A stretch of 28,622 bases of DNA from NCBI GenBank assembly GCA_964370375.1, contig CAYJIX010000025.1, positions 1-28,622 on the forward strand, written 5' to 3'. Shown in pieces: positions 16,832 through 24,740 of the stretch. The notes under the pieces are model-generated. The model worked only from the letters and a program-made list of their open reading frames with translations, had not been told where the DNA came from and ran no database searches. This DNA is from CAYJIX01 sp964370375. GTDB taxonomy: Bacteria > Desulfobacterota > Desulfovibrionia > Desulfovibrionales > Desulfovibrionaceae. Both the position numbers and the translations under genes were made by a program. Position 1 is the first letter of the stretch, and each line of letters begins with the position of its first letter.

Positions 16832-17701
16832 TTATTGTAGGTAGGTTTTAACCTTTTCGCACAATTGCATGGGCGTTGTAACAACGCAAGCTCCTGCATC
16901 AATAAGTGCGGCAATTTTCGTTTGTGCTGTGCCAACATCGCCATGAACAATGGCCCCTGCATGGCCTAAGGATTTACCCTTTGGCGCATTGCGTCCAACA
17001 ATGAGGGCCACAACAGGCTTTGTCACATGTGCTTTACAATAGGCGGCTGCTTGTTCTTCCAAATTGCCGCCAATTTCACCTAGCAAAACAATCACATCCG
17101 TGTCCGGATCCTTTTGGAACAATTCAAGGGCGTCACGCTGGCTAAATCCCCATACGGGACCGCCGCCAATGGCAACAACCGTTGATTGGCCTATGTTGGC
17201 GTCGCTTAAAGTTTTGCCAATTTCATAGCTTAAAGCGCCGCTTTTTGACACAACACCCACGCGTCCCGGTGTAAAAAAGCGCACAGGATGTGAGCCAATT
17301 TTGCCTATCCCGGGAGAAATAACCCCTGCACACCCCGGCCCAACAAGGTGGGTACCGTTATTGTGAGCGTACTGCACGACTTCTGCCACATGGCGCATGG
17401 GTATGCCTTCTGTGGTCAGCACAAGCAGGTCAATGCCGGCATCAATAGCTTCAATGCTTGCATCTCGCGCACTTAAGGGTGGTACAAAACTGATAACAGC
17501 ATTGATATCATGTTTGGCTTTGGCTTCTGCGATATAGTTGTACACGGGAACCCCGTTTACCGTTTGACCGCCTTTGCCCGGAGTGACGCCAGCCACAATA
17601 TGAGTGCCTGCCTGTTGCATAAGCTGCGTTTGTAGTTGGCCTGATTTGCCTGTGATGCCTTGCACAAGAACACGCGTATCGCTGTTTATAAGAATAGCCA
17701 T
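16832..17701 (-). CDS. sucD: Succinate-CoA ligase, alpha subunit
   Basis: The 289-residue protein is the alpha subunit of succinyl-CoA synthetase. It has an N-terminal CoA-binding Rossmann domain (QGITGKSGQLQT, then GVTPGKGG) and the phosphorylated active-site His247 in KSLGHAGAIV, equivalent to E. coli His246. With SucC it makes ATP (or GTP) from succinyl-CoA, phosphate and NDP. It starts one base after the sucC stop, indicating coupled translation. Confidence 0.96.
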   Translation of the reverse strand: MAILINSDTRVLVQGITGKSGQLQTQLMQQAGTHIVAGVTPGKGGQTVNGVPVYNYIAEAKAKHDINAVISFVPPLSARDASIEAIDAGIDLLVLTTEGIPMRHVAEVVQYAHNNGTHLVGPGCAGVISPGIGKIGSHPVRFFTPGRVGVVSKSGALSYEIGKTLSDANIGQSTVVAIGGGPVWGFSQRDALELFQKDPDTDVIVLLGEIGGNLEEQAAAYCKAHVTKPVVALIVGRNAPKGKSLGHAGAIVHGDVGTAQTKIAALIDAGACVVTTPMQLCEKVKTYLQ

Positions 17702-17702
17702 G

Positions 17703-18830
17703 TTACTTTGCTCCGCTTGCAGCTACGCTTAGGGTAACTGTTTCCACAAGATCTAAATATGTAGGAAGCCCATGCTCTTTCATAATGGCAAGGCCTTCTT
17801 CTTCCATGGTGCCGCACATACGGGTGAAAATGGGCACGTTTATTTTGTGCTCTTGCATATAGCGCGTGATACCATTTGCCATGTCATCCATGCGGTTAAA
17901 GCCGCCGATCAAGACCACAAGCACGCTTGTAACCGTATTGCCCGGAAAAAACGTTTTTTCCATGGCACGATACATGACATCTGCATTCGTCACACCGCCA
18001 AGCTCGCAAAAACTGGCTAATTTTCCGCCTGCATCACCGACAAGGTCAAGGGTCAGCATGCCTGTTCCTGCACCATCACTGATAAGCCCGATATCGCCTG
18101 AAAGCGGTACAAAGGTAATGGTTGTTGGTTCGCGAAAAGGTTCGCTGTAGGCCGGAATATCTGTACGGCCTTTGCGAATCTGTTCCACAAGGGTGCTGTT
18201 AAGGCGTTCTGCGTCGTCATCAAGGGTTACCTTGGCATCAAGGGCCATAAGCTTGCCCTGAACAACGCCAAGCGGGTTTATTTCTATCAAGGTTGCATGC
18301 AGCTTTTTCATGCTTGCATACAAGGTATCAATAAAGGCTTTGAGTTCTTGAGGGTCTGCCATGGGCAACATGTCAGCCAAAAGCCTGTATTGATAGCCAT
18401 GAATCCCTGCAAAGGGGTCAATGGTAAGCTTCAACAGCTTATCAGGTTCATCTTTGGCTACTTGCTCAATATCCATACCACCCATGGGGCTGGCCATAAT
18501 AAGAGGCTTTCCGCCTTCGCCATGTGAAGAAATAGAAAGATAAAGCTCCTGCTCCGGCTTCACCATTTCTTCTGCCATGACACTTGCAACGGTGTGGCCT
18601 TTGATATCCATACCCAAAAGTTGCGGCAATAAACGCTCAACATCGCCTTTGGTAGTACAGACTTGGATACCACCTGCTTTGCCGCGTCCACCTGTTAAAA
18701 CTTGTGCTTTAAGCACATAGGGCAGTGGCAAAGAAATAGCATCCTGCGCTGCACACACTAAGGTGTTTTGCGGTGTGGCAATGCCTGCATCACGCAAAAG
18801 CTTTTTGCCTTCAAATTCGAAAAGATCCAT
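17703..18830 (-). CDS. sucC: Succinate-CoA ligase, beta subunit
   Basis: The 375-residue protein begins with FEFEGKKLLRDAGIATP and shows the ATP-grasp features of SucC (VLKAQVLTGGRGKAGG, LIEINPL, the GDAGGKLASFCELGG block and GGFNRMDDMANGI). Length is close to the usual 380-390. It starts 3 bases after korC. Placement directly behind the ketoacid oxidoreductase genes indicates that succinyl-CoA made by KorABC is used on the spot for substrate-level phosphorylation. Nucleotide preference (ATP or GTP) is not read with confidence. Confidence 0.95.
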   Translation of the reverse strand: MDLFEFEGKKLLRDAGIATPQNTLVCAAQDAISLPLPYVLKAQVLTGGRGKAGGIQVCTTKGDVERLLPQLLGMDIKGHTVASVMAEEMVKPEQELYLSISSHGEGGKPLIMASPMGGMDIEQVAKDEPDKLLKLTIDPFAGIHGYQYRLLADMLPMADPQELKAFIDTLYASMKKLHATLIEINPLGVVQGKLMALDAKVTLDDDAERLNSTLVEQIRKGRTDIPAYSEPFREPTTITFVPLSGDIGLISDGAGTGMLTLDLVGDAGGKLASFCELGGVTNADVMYRAMEKTFFPGNTVTSVLVVLIGGFNRMDDMANGITRYMQEHKINVPIFTRMCGTMEEEGLAIMKEHGLPTYLDLVETVTLSVAASGAK

Positions 18831-18833
18831 AGC

Positions 18834-19397
18834 TTACTCTGCCTGCTTATAGTAATAGCCTTTTTCTTTTGCGTAGTTTGCCCCAGCATCAATGGCCTTC
18901 ATGTTGAGCTCAACAAAGCGCGCGCTCACATGGTTTGCGACAACTTCTTTGAGCGCATCAAGCTGCAGCATGCCTGTTGATTCGGTCAAAAAGCCCAGCA
19001 TCACCATGTTGGCAGCCATGCGGTTGCCAAGCTCTACGGCCATGTCTGTGGCAGGCACTTCAAAGGTTTGTGGAATGTTTTTATCGGCATTTGTAACAAG
19101 GCCGGGATCTATAATAAGCATACCGTTTTGTTTGACCGTAGGAATGTAACGGTTATACGCGTCCTGGAACATACAGATAAGAATGTCTTTACTGTCTGAA
19201 ACAGGGGATGCAACAGGTTTTGAATCAATAATAAGTTCAGCCTGGCACTGTCCGCCGCGCGCCTCAGAACCATAAGATTGGGTTTGTACGGCGTACAAAT
19301 TGCACTTTGTCACTACAGATGTGCCTAAAATAACGGAAGAGAGCACAATGCCTTGCCCGCCAAAACCACATAAACTGACTTGCATTGGATATTTCAT
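18834..19397 (-). CDS. korC: 2-oxoglutarate:ferredoxin oxidoreductase, gamma subunit
   Basis: The 187-residue protein has the gamma-subunit signature CGFGGQGIVLSSVILG at residues 10-25 and YGSEARGGQCQAEL, typical of KorC/VorC/IorB-like chains. It forms part of the TPP-dependent complex oxidising a 2-oxo acid to its acyl-CoA with ferredoxin reduction. It follows korB by 13 bases. Substrate assignment to 2-oxoglutarate rests on the linked sucCD genes. Confidence 0.9.
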   Translation of the reverse strand: MKYPMQVSLCGFGGQGIVLSSVILGTSVVTKCNLYAVQTQSYGSEARGGQCQAELIIDSKPVASPVSDSKDILICMFQDAYNRYIPTVKQNGMLIIDPGLVTNADKNIPQTFEVPATDMAVELGNRMAANMVMLGFLTESTGMLQLDALKEVVANHVSARFVELNMKAIDAGANYAKEKGYYYKQAE

Positions 19398-19410
19398 AGA
19401 TATAACCCTC

Positions 19411-20229
19411 TTATACTACTGTGGTTCCGGTAAATACGGCGCGTTCTTTTTTGCAAAATTCGCCAACAACAAGCTTGCCATCAAGCTCTTCGGGGCTCAT
19501 GCCTTCAGCCTTTTTCTGCGTCAGTGTATGCTCGTCAATCCATTCGATCATTTTTAGAGGATCGCCTGTGCGCAAGGCGTAACGACCATAGTGCGTGGGA
19601 CATTGGGAAATGATTTCGATAAGTGAAAAGCCTTTATGCTGTAATGCACGCTGCATGGCAGCCACACATTGAGTATGGCGAGATGTTGTCCAGCGCTCAA
19701 CATGGGTTGCACCTGAAGCGATGGCCAAATCCACAAGGTCAAAGCGTGGTTCGGCATTACCAAACGGTGTTGTCATGGTGTGGGCTTTTAAAGGCGTTGT
19801 GGGTGCTACTTGCCCACCTGTCATGGCAAAGTTTAAATTGTTCACGCAAATGACAGTCACATCAAGGTTGCGGCGCGCAGCATGAATAAAGTGGTTGCCA
19901 CCAATGGAGGCAAGGTCCCCATCACCTGCAAACACAACAATGGGCAAATCCGGCTGGGTAAGCTTTATGCCTGTGGCCCATGCCAAGGTTCTGCCATGGA
20001 CTCCGTGCAACATGTCTGTGCTGATATATACAGGGATACGTGCAGTACAGCCTACCCCTGCGATATGCACCATGGAATTAGGGTCTAAGCCCAGCTTATC
20101 AAGGGCTTGCAGGTAATAGTTAAGAACCTGTCCTGCTCCGCAACCTGAACAAAAAAAGTGAGGAAGCTTTTCTTGACCTTCAAGGTGGCGCACATATTTA
20201 CGTAAAGGGTTGATTTTTGACGGATTCAT
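19411..20229 (-). CDS. korB: 2-oxoglutarate:ferredoxin oxidoreductase, beta subunit
   Basis: The 272-residue chain binds TPP and an Fe-S cluster. Cluster cysteines are Cys27 and Cys30 (FCSGCGAGQ) and Cys61 (GVGCTARIP), and the TPP/Mg motif is GDGD (102-105) with N130-N131. The start at 20229 is preferred over an in-frame start at 20313 because AAGGAG lies 8 bases upstream and the ATG overlaps the korA stop as ATGA. The longer N-terminus would lie inside korA and lacks family similarity. Length then fits KorB (270-290). Confidence 0.93.
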   Translation of the reverse strand: MNPSKINPLRKYVRHLEGQEKLPHFFCSGCGAGQVLNYYLQALDKLGLDPNSMVHIAGVGCTARIPVYISTDMLHGVHGRTLAWATGIKLTQPDLPIVVFAGDGDLASIGGNHFIHAARRNLDVTVICVNNLNFAMTGGQVAPTTPLKAHTMTTPFGNAEPRFDLVDLAIASGATHVERWTTSRHTQCVAAMQRALQHKGFSLIEIISQCPTHYGRYALRTGDPLKMIEWIDEHTLTQKKAEGMSPEELDGKLVVGEFCKKERAVFTGTTVV

Positions 20230-21374
20230 CGAACATTCTCCTTGAATGCGTTCAAAATTTCTGTTGGTGTATGTACTTGTCCACGGTTTTTTGTGATGCG
20301 CCCTGTTTTGCAAAGGCCTCCTGCTATTCGCTCTACCTCAACGCAATATTTGCCCATGTTCATTTCTACGGTAAAGACTTTGCTCACATGTTTGCAAACT
20401 TCGGTAATGGGCTCAACAGGTACCGGCCAGACATTGCATAACTTGAGCACACCGACTTTATACCCGTCTTCACGGGCAAGCCTTGCTGCTTCTTGAGCAA
20501 CACGAGCTTCGCTACCGTAGGCAATAAGCGCGTATTCTGCGTCATCTAATAAATAGCTTTCAGTGCGGCAGATTTTGTGGCGATTCTCATAAACTTTTCC
20601 TGCTATACGTTTGTACAGCCTATCAAATTCATCAGGATCCCAATCAATGCTGCCTTGTTCGTTATGCGGATTGAGTGAATAAATGGTGTGATAGCCTTTG
20701 CCTAAGGGCGCGGCATCGGGGCAACCAAATGGGTCTGCTTTAAAAGGTAAATAGTTTTCAGGGCTTGCCGTAGTGTAGCGACGATTGATAATGGAAAGAT
20801 CGCTTGCTGCCGGTATGTCTAAGCGCTCCCGCATGAGTGCGATGGTTGTTTCGCTCATGATGATAACAGGGTTGCGGTACTCTTCTGCAAGATTAAAGGC
20901 CCATATGGTATAGTCGTACAATTCTTGTACTGACGAGGGACACACAACAATGGCTTCGTAATCGCCGCTTGCGCCCCAGCGCATTTGCATGACATCTGCT
21001 TGGCTAGCAAAATTTTCGCCGCGGGCACGCTGCACGTCAAGCACTACCACAGGCGCCTCAATGGTATAGCAATAGCCAAGGCCTTCTTGCATGTAATTGT
21101 AACCTGCACTGGCTGTTGCTGTCATAGCTTTTGCTCCGGCAAGTGCTGCTCCGGCACAAGCATAAATGGAGGCAAGCTCATCTTCTCCCTGCACAAAGGA
21201 ACCGCCAAGTTGCGGCAGGCGCTTTGACATGCGTTCAGAAATTTCATTGGCCGGGGTTATGGGGTAGCCTGCAAAAAAATCACAGCCGGCTGATAGCGCA
21301 CCTTCCACAGCAGCGTAGTTTCCTAACATGAAATGTACGCCGGTTAATACGCGATCGTTGCTCACATCTGCCAT
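20226..21374 (-). CDS. korA: 2-oxoglutarate:ferredoxin oxidoreductase, alpha subunit
   Basis: The 382-residue chain opens with a GNYAAVEGALSAGCDFFAGY segment followed by PITPANEISERMSKRLP, then EDELAS and the ATASAGYNYMQEG block, the standard KorA/PorA pyrimidine-binding features. It is the first gene of korA-korB-korC-sucC-sucD-ferredoxin. The ribosome-binding site AGGAGACTTCC precedes the ATG. No separate gamma domain is fused. The complex makes reduced ferredoxin and succinyl-CoA, or can run reductively. Other 2-oxo acids (branched-chain, indolepyruvate) are possible for this fold, but the sucCD neighbours make 2-oxoglutarate the best call. Confidence 0.93.
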   Translation of the reverse strand: MADVSNDRVLTGVHFMLGNYAAVEGALSAGCDFFAGYPITPANEISERMSKRLPQLGGSFVQGEDELASIYACAGAALAGAKAMTATASAGYNYMQEGLGYCYTIEAPVVVLDVQRARGENFASQADVMQMRWGASGDYEAIVVCPSSVQELYDYTIWAFNLAEEYRNPVIIMSETTIALMRERLDIPAASDLSIINRRYTTASPENYLPFKADPFGCPDAAPLGKGYHTIYSLNPHNEQGSIDWDPDEFDRLYKRIAGKVYENRHKICRTESYLLDDAEYALIAYGSEARVAQEAARLAREDGYKVGVLKLCNVWPVPVEPITEVCKHVSKVFTVEMNMGKYCVEVERIAGGLCKTGRITKNRGQVHTPTEILNAFKENVR

Positions 21375-22115
21375 GGAAGTCTCCTGTTTTTGTTAAAGAG
21401 ATTGCTAGTATATGCCTTTGGACTCGTTAGACCTGTTTAGATAATATCTTTTTGTTGTGTGAAAGGAATGTACAATTATATGAGGATGTGCAGTGCTTTA
21501 GAATATGAAGATGATTGCTATTTTAAAGCTTTGTTATCCCTTTGAATTGCGCATAGGCCTTTGCACTTCGCAATGAAAAAGTAGCATCATTTTTTATTTA
21601 TTGTCAATAGTCAACTATCGATTCTTTTTAAAAATACAAAGGCAATGCCAAAAATCTCTAAAGAGCGCGCTATGTTACTGGTTGTGACCTCTGTTTTTTT
21701 ACTAGCGAGGGCCTTTTTACAAGCCCTTTTTTGTCTAGTTGCCTTTCGTTGTCCTTAGGATGTGTTCAGCTGCTAGTTGATAAAAAATGCTTTTTGCACA
21801 AAAATCCTGCATACGTCATTGTGTGCAACCTTTTAAAACGTACTGCAAGCCAGGTCGTGTTAAAAAATAGGCATGCGTAGAGCATGACTGCCGTCTTCCC
21901 CATTAATAGTAGCGTTTTTATGGCGCATGCGTTGCTTTTTACAGTTGCCTATTTTTTCAAAATGCAAAAAAGTATCCATATAAAGTACATAGGTGTTTTA
22001 AAAGGGAAAAAACAGTAATAATTGGCAAAGGCGTGTAATCAATTTATAAAAAGCAATCTAACCCTTAGTAAAAGAACATTTTTTAAATTATTTTGGATTT
22101 ATTTTAAAAAATATC
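21375..22115. other. AT-rich divergent intergenic region between kor and flavodoxin genes
   Basis: About 740 bases hold no convincing gene. A 12-bp perfect inverted repeat (AAAAAATAGGCA at 21862-21873 with its complement at 21946-21957) flanks about 72 bases and may bound a small RNA or element remnant. A short GGGC/GCCC hairpin (21708-21727) followed by T residues could be a weak plus-strand terminator. The kor promoter must lie at the left end, but no clear consensus pair was found. Confidence 0.4.
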
Positions 22116-22144
22116 TTGTAATTGATTGTGATTTTCGTTATCAA
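22116..22144 (+). promoter_or_regulatory. Flavodoxin promoter overlapped by a Fur box
   Basis: A -35 (TTGTAA, 22116-22121) and -10 (TATCAA, 22139-22144) are spaced by 17 bp. The 19-bp stretch 22124-22142 (GATTGTGATTTTCGTTATC) matches the Fur consensus GATAATGATAATCATTATC at 14 of 19 positions by my count and covers the spacer and -10. Fur-Fe2+ binding there would block transcription, so flavodoxin should rise under iron limitation. Confidence 0.7.
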
Positions 22145-22196
22145 TGTGGCGTTGCGGGAAACAATGTCACACTAAAAAAGAAAGCGAGGAAGCGAA

Positions 22197-22640
22197 ATGA
22201 AAACATTGATTGTATATGGTTCCACCACGGGAAACACCGAGTTTGTTGCTGAGTCTGCTGAAAAACTACTTCAAGACGCAGGATATGATGTTACCGTAGA
22301 AGATGCAGGCAAGGTGAGCGCCCCCGGCCTTTGCGATGGCTATGACCTGATTTTGTTTGGTTGTTCAACTTGGGGTGAAGATGAAATTGAATTGCAAGAT
22401 GACTTTATAGACCTTTTTGACAATTTTGACGATATTGGTGCCGATGGCAAAAAAACAGCCGTTTTTGGATGCGGTGATAGTTCTTACACCTATTTTTGTG
22501 GCGCCGTGGATGCTATTGAGCAAAAACTCAACGGTCTTGGCGCTGAGGTGCTAGACACGTTGAAAATAGACGGCGAACCTCAATCTGAGAAATCTGCCAT
22601 TGAAGATTTTGTAAAAAATATACTTGCTGGTTGCAAATAG
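22197..22640 (+). CDS. fld: Flavodoxin
   Basis: The 147-residue protein is a short-chain Desulfovibrio-type flavodoxin. The FMN phosphate loop is GSTTGNTE (8-15), the isoalloxazine-stacking residues are Trp59 (CSTWG) and Tyr97 (GDSSYTYFCGA), and the ELQDDFIDLFD segment follows the first flavin loop, all in the register of D. vulgaris flavodoxin (Trp60, Tyr98). It carries electrons between oxidoreductases and can replace ferredoxin when iron is scarce. The ribosome-binding site GAGGAAG precedes the ATG. It is monocistronic, with a Fur-box promoter upstream and a terminator about 190 bases downstream. Confidence 0.97.
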   Translation: MKTLIVYGSTTGNTEFVAESAEKLLQDAGYDVTVEDAGKVSAPGLCDGYDLILFGCSTWGEDEIELQDDFIDLFDNFDDIGADGKKTAVFGCGDSSYTYFCGAVDAIEQKLNGLGAEVLDTLKIDGEPQSEKSAIEDFVKNILAGCK

Positions 22641-22709
22641 TTTACGGTTGTCATCAAAGTACCAGCTTGATATGGCGCACACAAAATACTTTTTTTGAAA
22701 AGTTATGAA

Positions 22710-22726
22710 GATGCTTTTTAAGCATC
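22710..22726 (+). other. Small hairpin in the flavodoxin 3' region
   Basis: A 7-bp stem (GATGCTT with AAGCATC) closes a 3-nt loop. No T-run follows, so it may protect the mRNA end or be incidental. Confidence 0.4.
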
Positions 22727-22829
22727 AACGAGATAGATCCTCATCCTAGACAGAGAAACAAAGAGCCGAGGCACTATCCTTCCTTCCGCCTTAGTGTTTT
22801 TATGTTCCTTTTTTATGATGAGCATTATG

Positions 22830-22875
22830 CACACGTTAGCCTTTGCTTCATGCATGGCTAGCGTGTGTTTTTTTT
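22830..22875 (+). terminator. Strong intrinsic terminator downstream of flavodoxin
   Basis: A 12-bp stem with one G-T wobble (22830-22841 with 22856-22867) and a 14-nt loop is followed by eight T (22868-22875). It ends plus-strand transcription from flavodoxin or from a small RNA located between 22641 and 22830. Confidence 0.85.
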
Positions 22876-23176
22876 GTAAGCACTGCCAGAAAGATTTTGG
22901 ATGAAGGTATGAGTAGCTATTTTTAAGAAGTAGTAAAAATTCACAGCAAAGCGTGAAAGTTGGACACTTTGCCTCTTTACAAAAAAAGCATTTGAGGAGC
23001 CAAAATTAAAGCTTCTAAATCAACTGAATTGCCTTCTACTTACGGATAAAGCCTTGATTCTTATCAACTTCGGCGAATCATCACTACGTTAAACCACGTT
23101 TCACCATTTGGTTTTTATCGCATGAATGCAAGCAAATTTGAAGTAAGTACCAAAAATTTACAACGAAACAAGAAGG
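22876..23176. other. Intergenic stretch at the left edge of the mobile region
   Basis: No recognisable gene. A short frame open on the plus strand around 22930-23090 lacks a start codon and resembles nothing I know. Integration of the mobilization region probably occurred within this stretch, but I found no convincing direct repeat shared with the right side (27650-27750). Confidence 0.3.
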
Positions 23177-23265
23177 CCGGACAGGTAAAGTGGTCCCACT
23201 TTACGTCCGGGTGCCGTTGGCACTTTACGCAGCTGAAGCTGGTGTCGCCAGTCAACGGCGATACC
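23177..23265 (+). other. Candidate oriT with nested inverted repeats
   Basis: Immediately upstream of the mob genes is a cluster of hairpins: CCGGAC (23177-23182) pairs with 23205-23210, enclosing a 9-bp stem (23185-23193 with 23196-23204); GTGCC/GGCAC pair at 23211-23223; and a 9-bp stem with one wobble spans 23241-23265. CACTTTACG is repeated at 23197-23205 and 23221-23229. Inverted repeats next to relaxase genes are the usual look of a transfer origin. The nick site itself is not recognised. Confidence 0.5.
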
Positions 23266-23322
23266 CGAGCAATGGCTACGCTTATTCGCCCGAGGGGCTC
23301 AACACGAAAAAGGAGGCACTCT

Positions 23323-23649
23323 GTGCCGTGTCCAAATAAAAAATGAGTGAAGGCATATTTGACCATTGAAGAATATGAAAACCTGACAGCCTTGGCCAAG
23401 CGGGCCGGGTTGTCCATTTCCAATTTAATACGCACTCTTTGCCGCACCGGCCAAGTGAAGACTTTCGAGCATGAAGAATTTAAGTTGGAGCTGTTGAAAT
23501 CCAGAGGTAAATTGGGCCGCTTAGGCGGGCTATTTAAAATGGCCCTTGGGCTGGATAAGGGCAGAGCCAACACACATTTATTACGCCAAACCTTGCGAGA
23601 AATTGAAGAGCGTCAGCAGGAACTAAAAACGCTCATCGGTAAAATATGA
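23323..23649 (+). pseudogene. TraJ/MobC-like relaxosome accessory protein with early in-frame TGA
   Basis: The main frame (from GTG at 23347, 100 residues) encodes a ribbon-helix-helix-type accessory protein of MOBP relaxosomes (VKAYLTIEEYENLTALAKRA, then LGRLGGLFKMAL and a helical tail LREIEERQQELKTLI). The best ribosome-binding site, AAAAAGGAGG (23307-23316), fits a GTG at 23323 in the same frame, which gives six more codons (PCPNKK) and then TGA at 23344-23346 before the conserved part. The gene may thus carry a nonsense mutation, with possible reinitiation at the abutting GTG (TGAGTG). Its stop overlaps the relaxase start as ATGA, showing one operon. Such proteins bind oriT DNA and recruit the relaxase. 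Family call is fairly good. Confidence 0.6.
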
Positions 23650-24740
23650 TTAGCCGTCACATCACTTGCAAAGTCGCAAATGACAACTATCGGCGTCTGG
23701 CTCGTTATATCGCCGACCGACACGCCGGTGTCCATAAAAATACGGATAATTTGCACCTCCACGTAGCCCACAACATGATTCACCCGGAACGCCGCACGAG
23801 GCACGAACCCTTCCAAGGCTACGGCAAGCGTGATTCTCTTTGCCGGGCTTTGGAGCAACAATATGGCTTGACCGTTGACAATGGCCGCGATAAAAATCGG
23901 GATCAAATGCCCATCAACGAATCCGCCAAAGCGTATGAAATCCACACTGGGCGGGAATCTTTTTTTAGTTACGTTCAACGGCAAAAATCTGCCCTGATGG
24001 CGTCACTTTCAGCGACCAAATCCTGGGATGATGTTCACCGGGTATTTTTTCGCTACGGCCTACATCTGAAACTAAAAGGTAATGGTCTGGTGATTCAGAC
24101 GCTAGACGGCCAACACGCAATTAAGGCTAGCAGTCTGGATAGAATTTTGAGCAAGGCAAAATTAACGGCCAGCTTCGGCCAATTTACGCCCCCAGCCAAC
24201 AACCAGTTACAAACCACAAAATCAGAGACGACCTACACCGCCGCGCCGCTCCAAAAAAATCTGAATAGCAACAAATTTTATCAAGAATACCAAACGGCAC
24301 GGCAACAACTACAAGACGAACTGGACGCAATCCAAATACAAGACAGTAGGCTATTCAAAGCCCTCAACGATAAATGGGAAGAGACCCGAAAACGCTTCAA
24401 AAAAACTCCCATGTTGCGAAACGACCGCCGCCAGTTGATGGAAAAATTTAGCCAAAAACGTACCGCCGAATTTGAAGCGTTACGCAAACAGACAAAGCAA
24501 GCCCGTGAGGGCGCCCGCGCCAAATACCCGTTCAAATCTTGGATTGGGTATTTACAGCACTTGGCCGAGCAAGGCAACGAGACAGCCTTGACCGTCCTTC
24601 GCTCCAAGGAGCAAGAAAAATCATCTGGACAATACGGTGCCTCAAACCTGTCCACACATTTATTCGGAAAAATCAGCAGAAAACCGGATCCGAAAAAGTC
24701 TTTGGGCGTTTTCAGAAGTGGTAGGCGACCCCCGTCATAA
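23646..24740 (+). CDS. MOBP-type relaxase with internal deletion
   Basis: The 364-residue protein aligns from memory with TraI of IncP plasmids. Motif I (LARYIADRH) keeps the presumed nicking Tyr21, and motif III (VHKNTDNLHLHVAHN, His30/His37/His39) is complete, followed by MIHPERRTRHEPF, SWDDVHRVFFRYGLHLKLKGNG and ASSLDR. In TraI about 80 residues separate YITD from the motif III block, including motif II (NTR...TYHLLVSF). Here only about 4 residues remain, so roughly 78 residues are missing while the frame is kept. The C-terminal part is helical and charged, and the last 10 codons overlap the end of the convergent barrel gene. It probably cannot nick normally. It shares an ATGA overlap with the accessory gene. 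Confidence 0.75.
   Translation: MISRHITCKVANDNYRRLARYIADRHAGVHKNTDNLHLHVAHNMIHPERRTRHEPFQGYGKRDSLCRALEQQYGLTVDNGRDKNRDQMPINESAKAYEIHTGRESFFSYVQRQKSALMASLSATKSWDDVHRVFFRYGLHLKLKGNGLVIQTLDGQHAIKASSLDRILSKAKLTASFGQFTPPANNQLQTTKSETTYTAAPLQKNLNSNKFYQEYQTARQQLQDELDAIQIQDSRLFKALNDKWEETRKRFKKTPMLRNDRRQLMEKFSQKRTAEFEALRKQTKQAREGARAKYPFKSWIGYLQHLAEQGNETALTVLRSKEQEKSSGQYGASNLSTHLFGKISRKPDPKKSLGVFRSGRRPPS

Noticed and set aside
23122..23346. Plus-strand open frame of 74 codons upstream of the mob genes
   Set aside because: It runs through the inverted repeats of the candidate oriT, has no good ribosome-binding site and shows no family features; it shares frame with the accessory gene only because of the intervening TGA.
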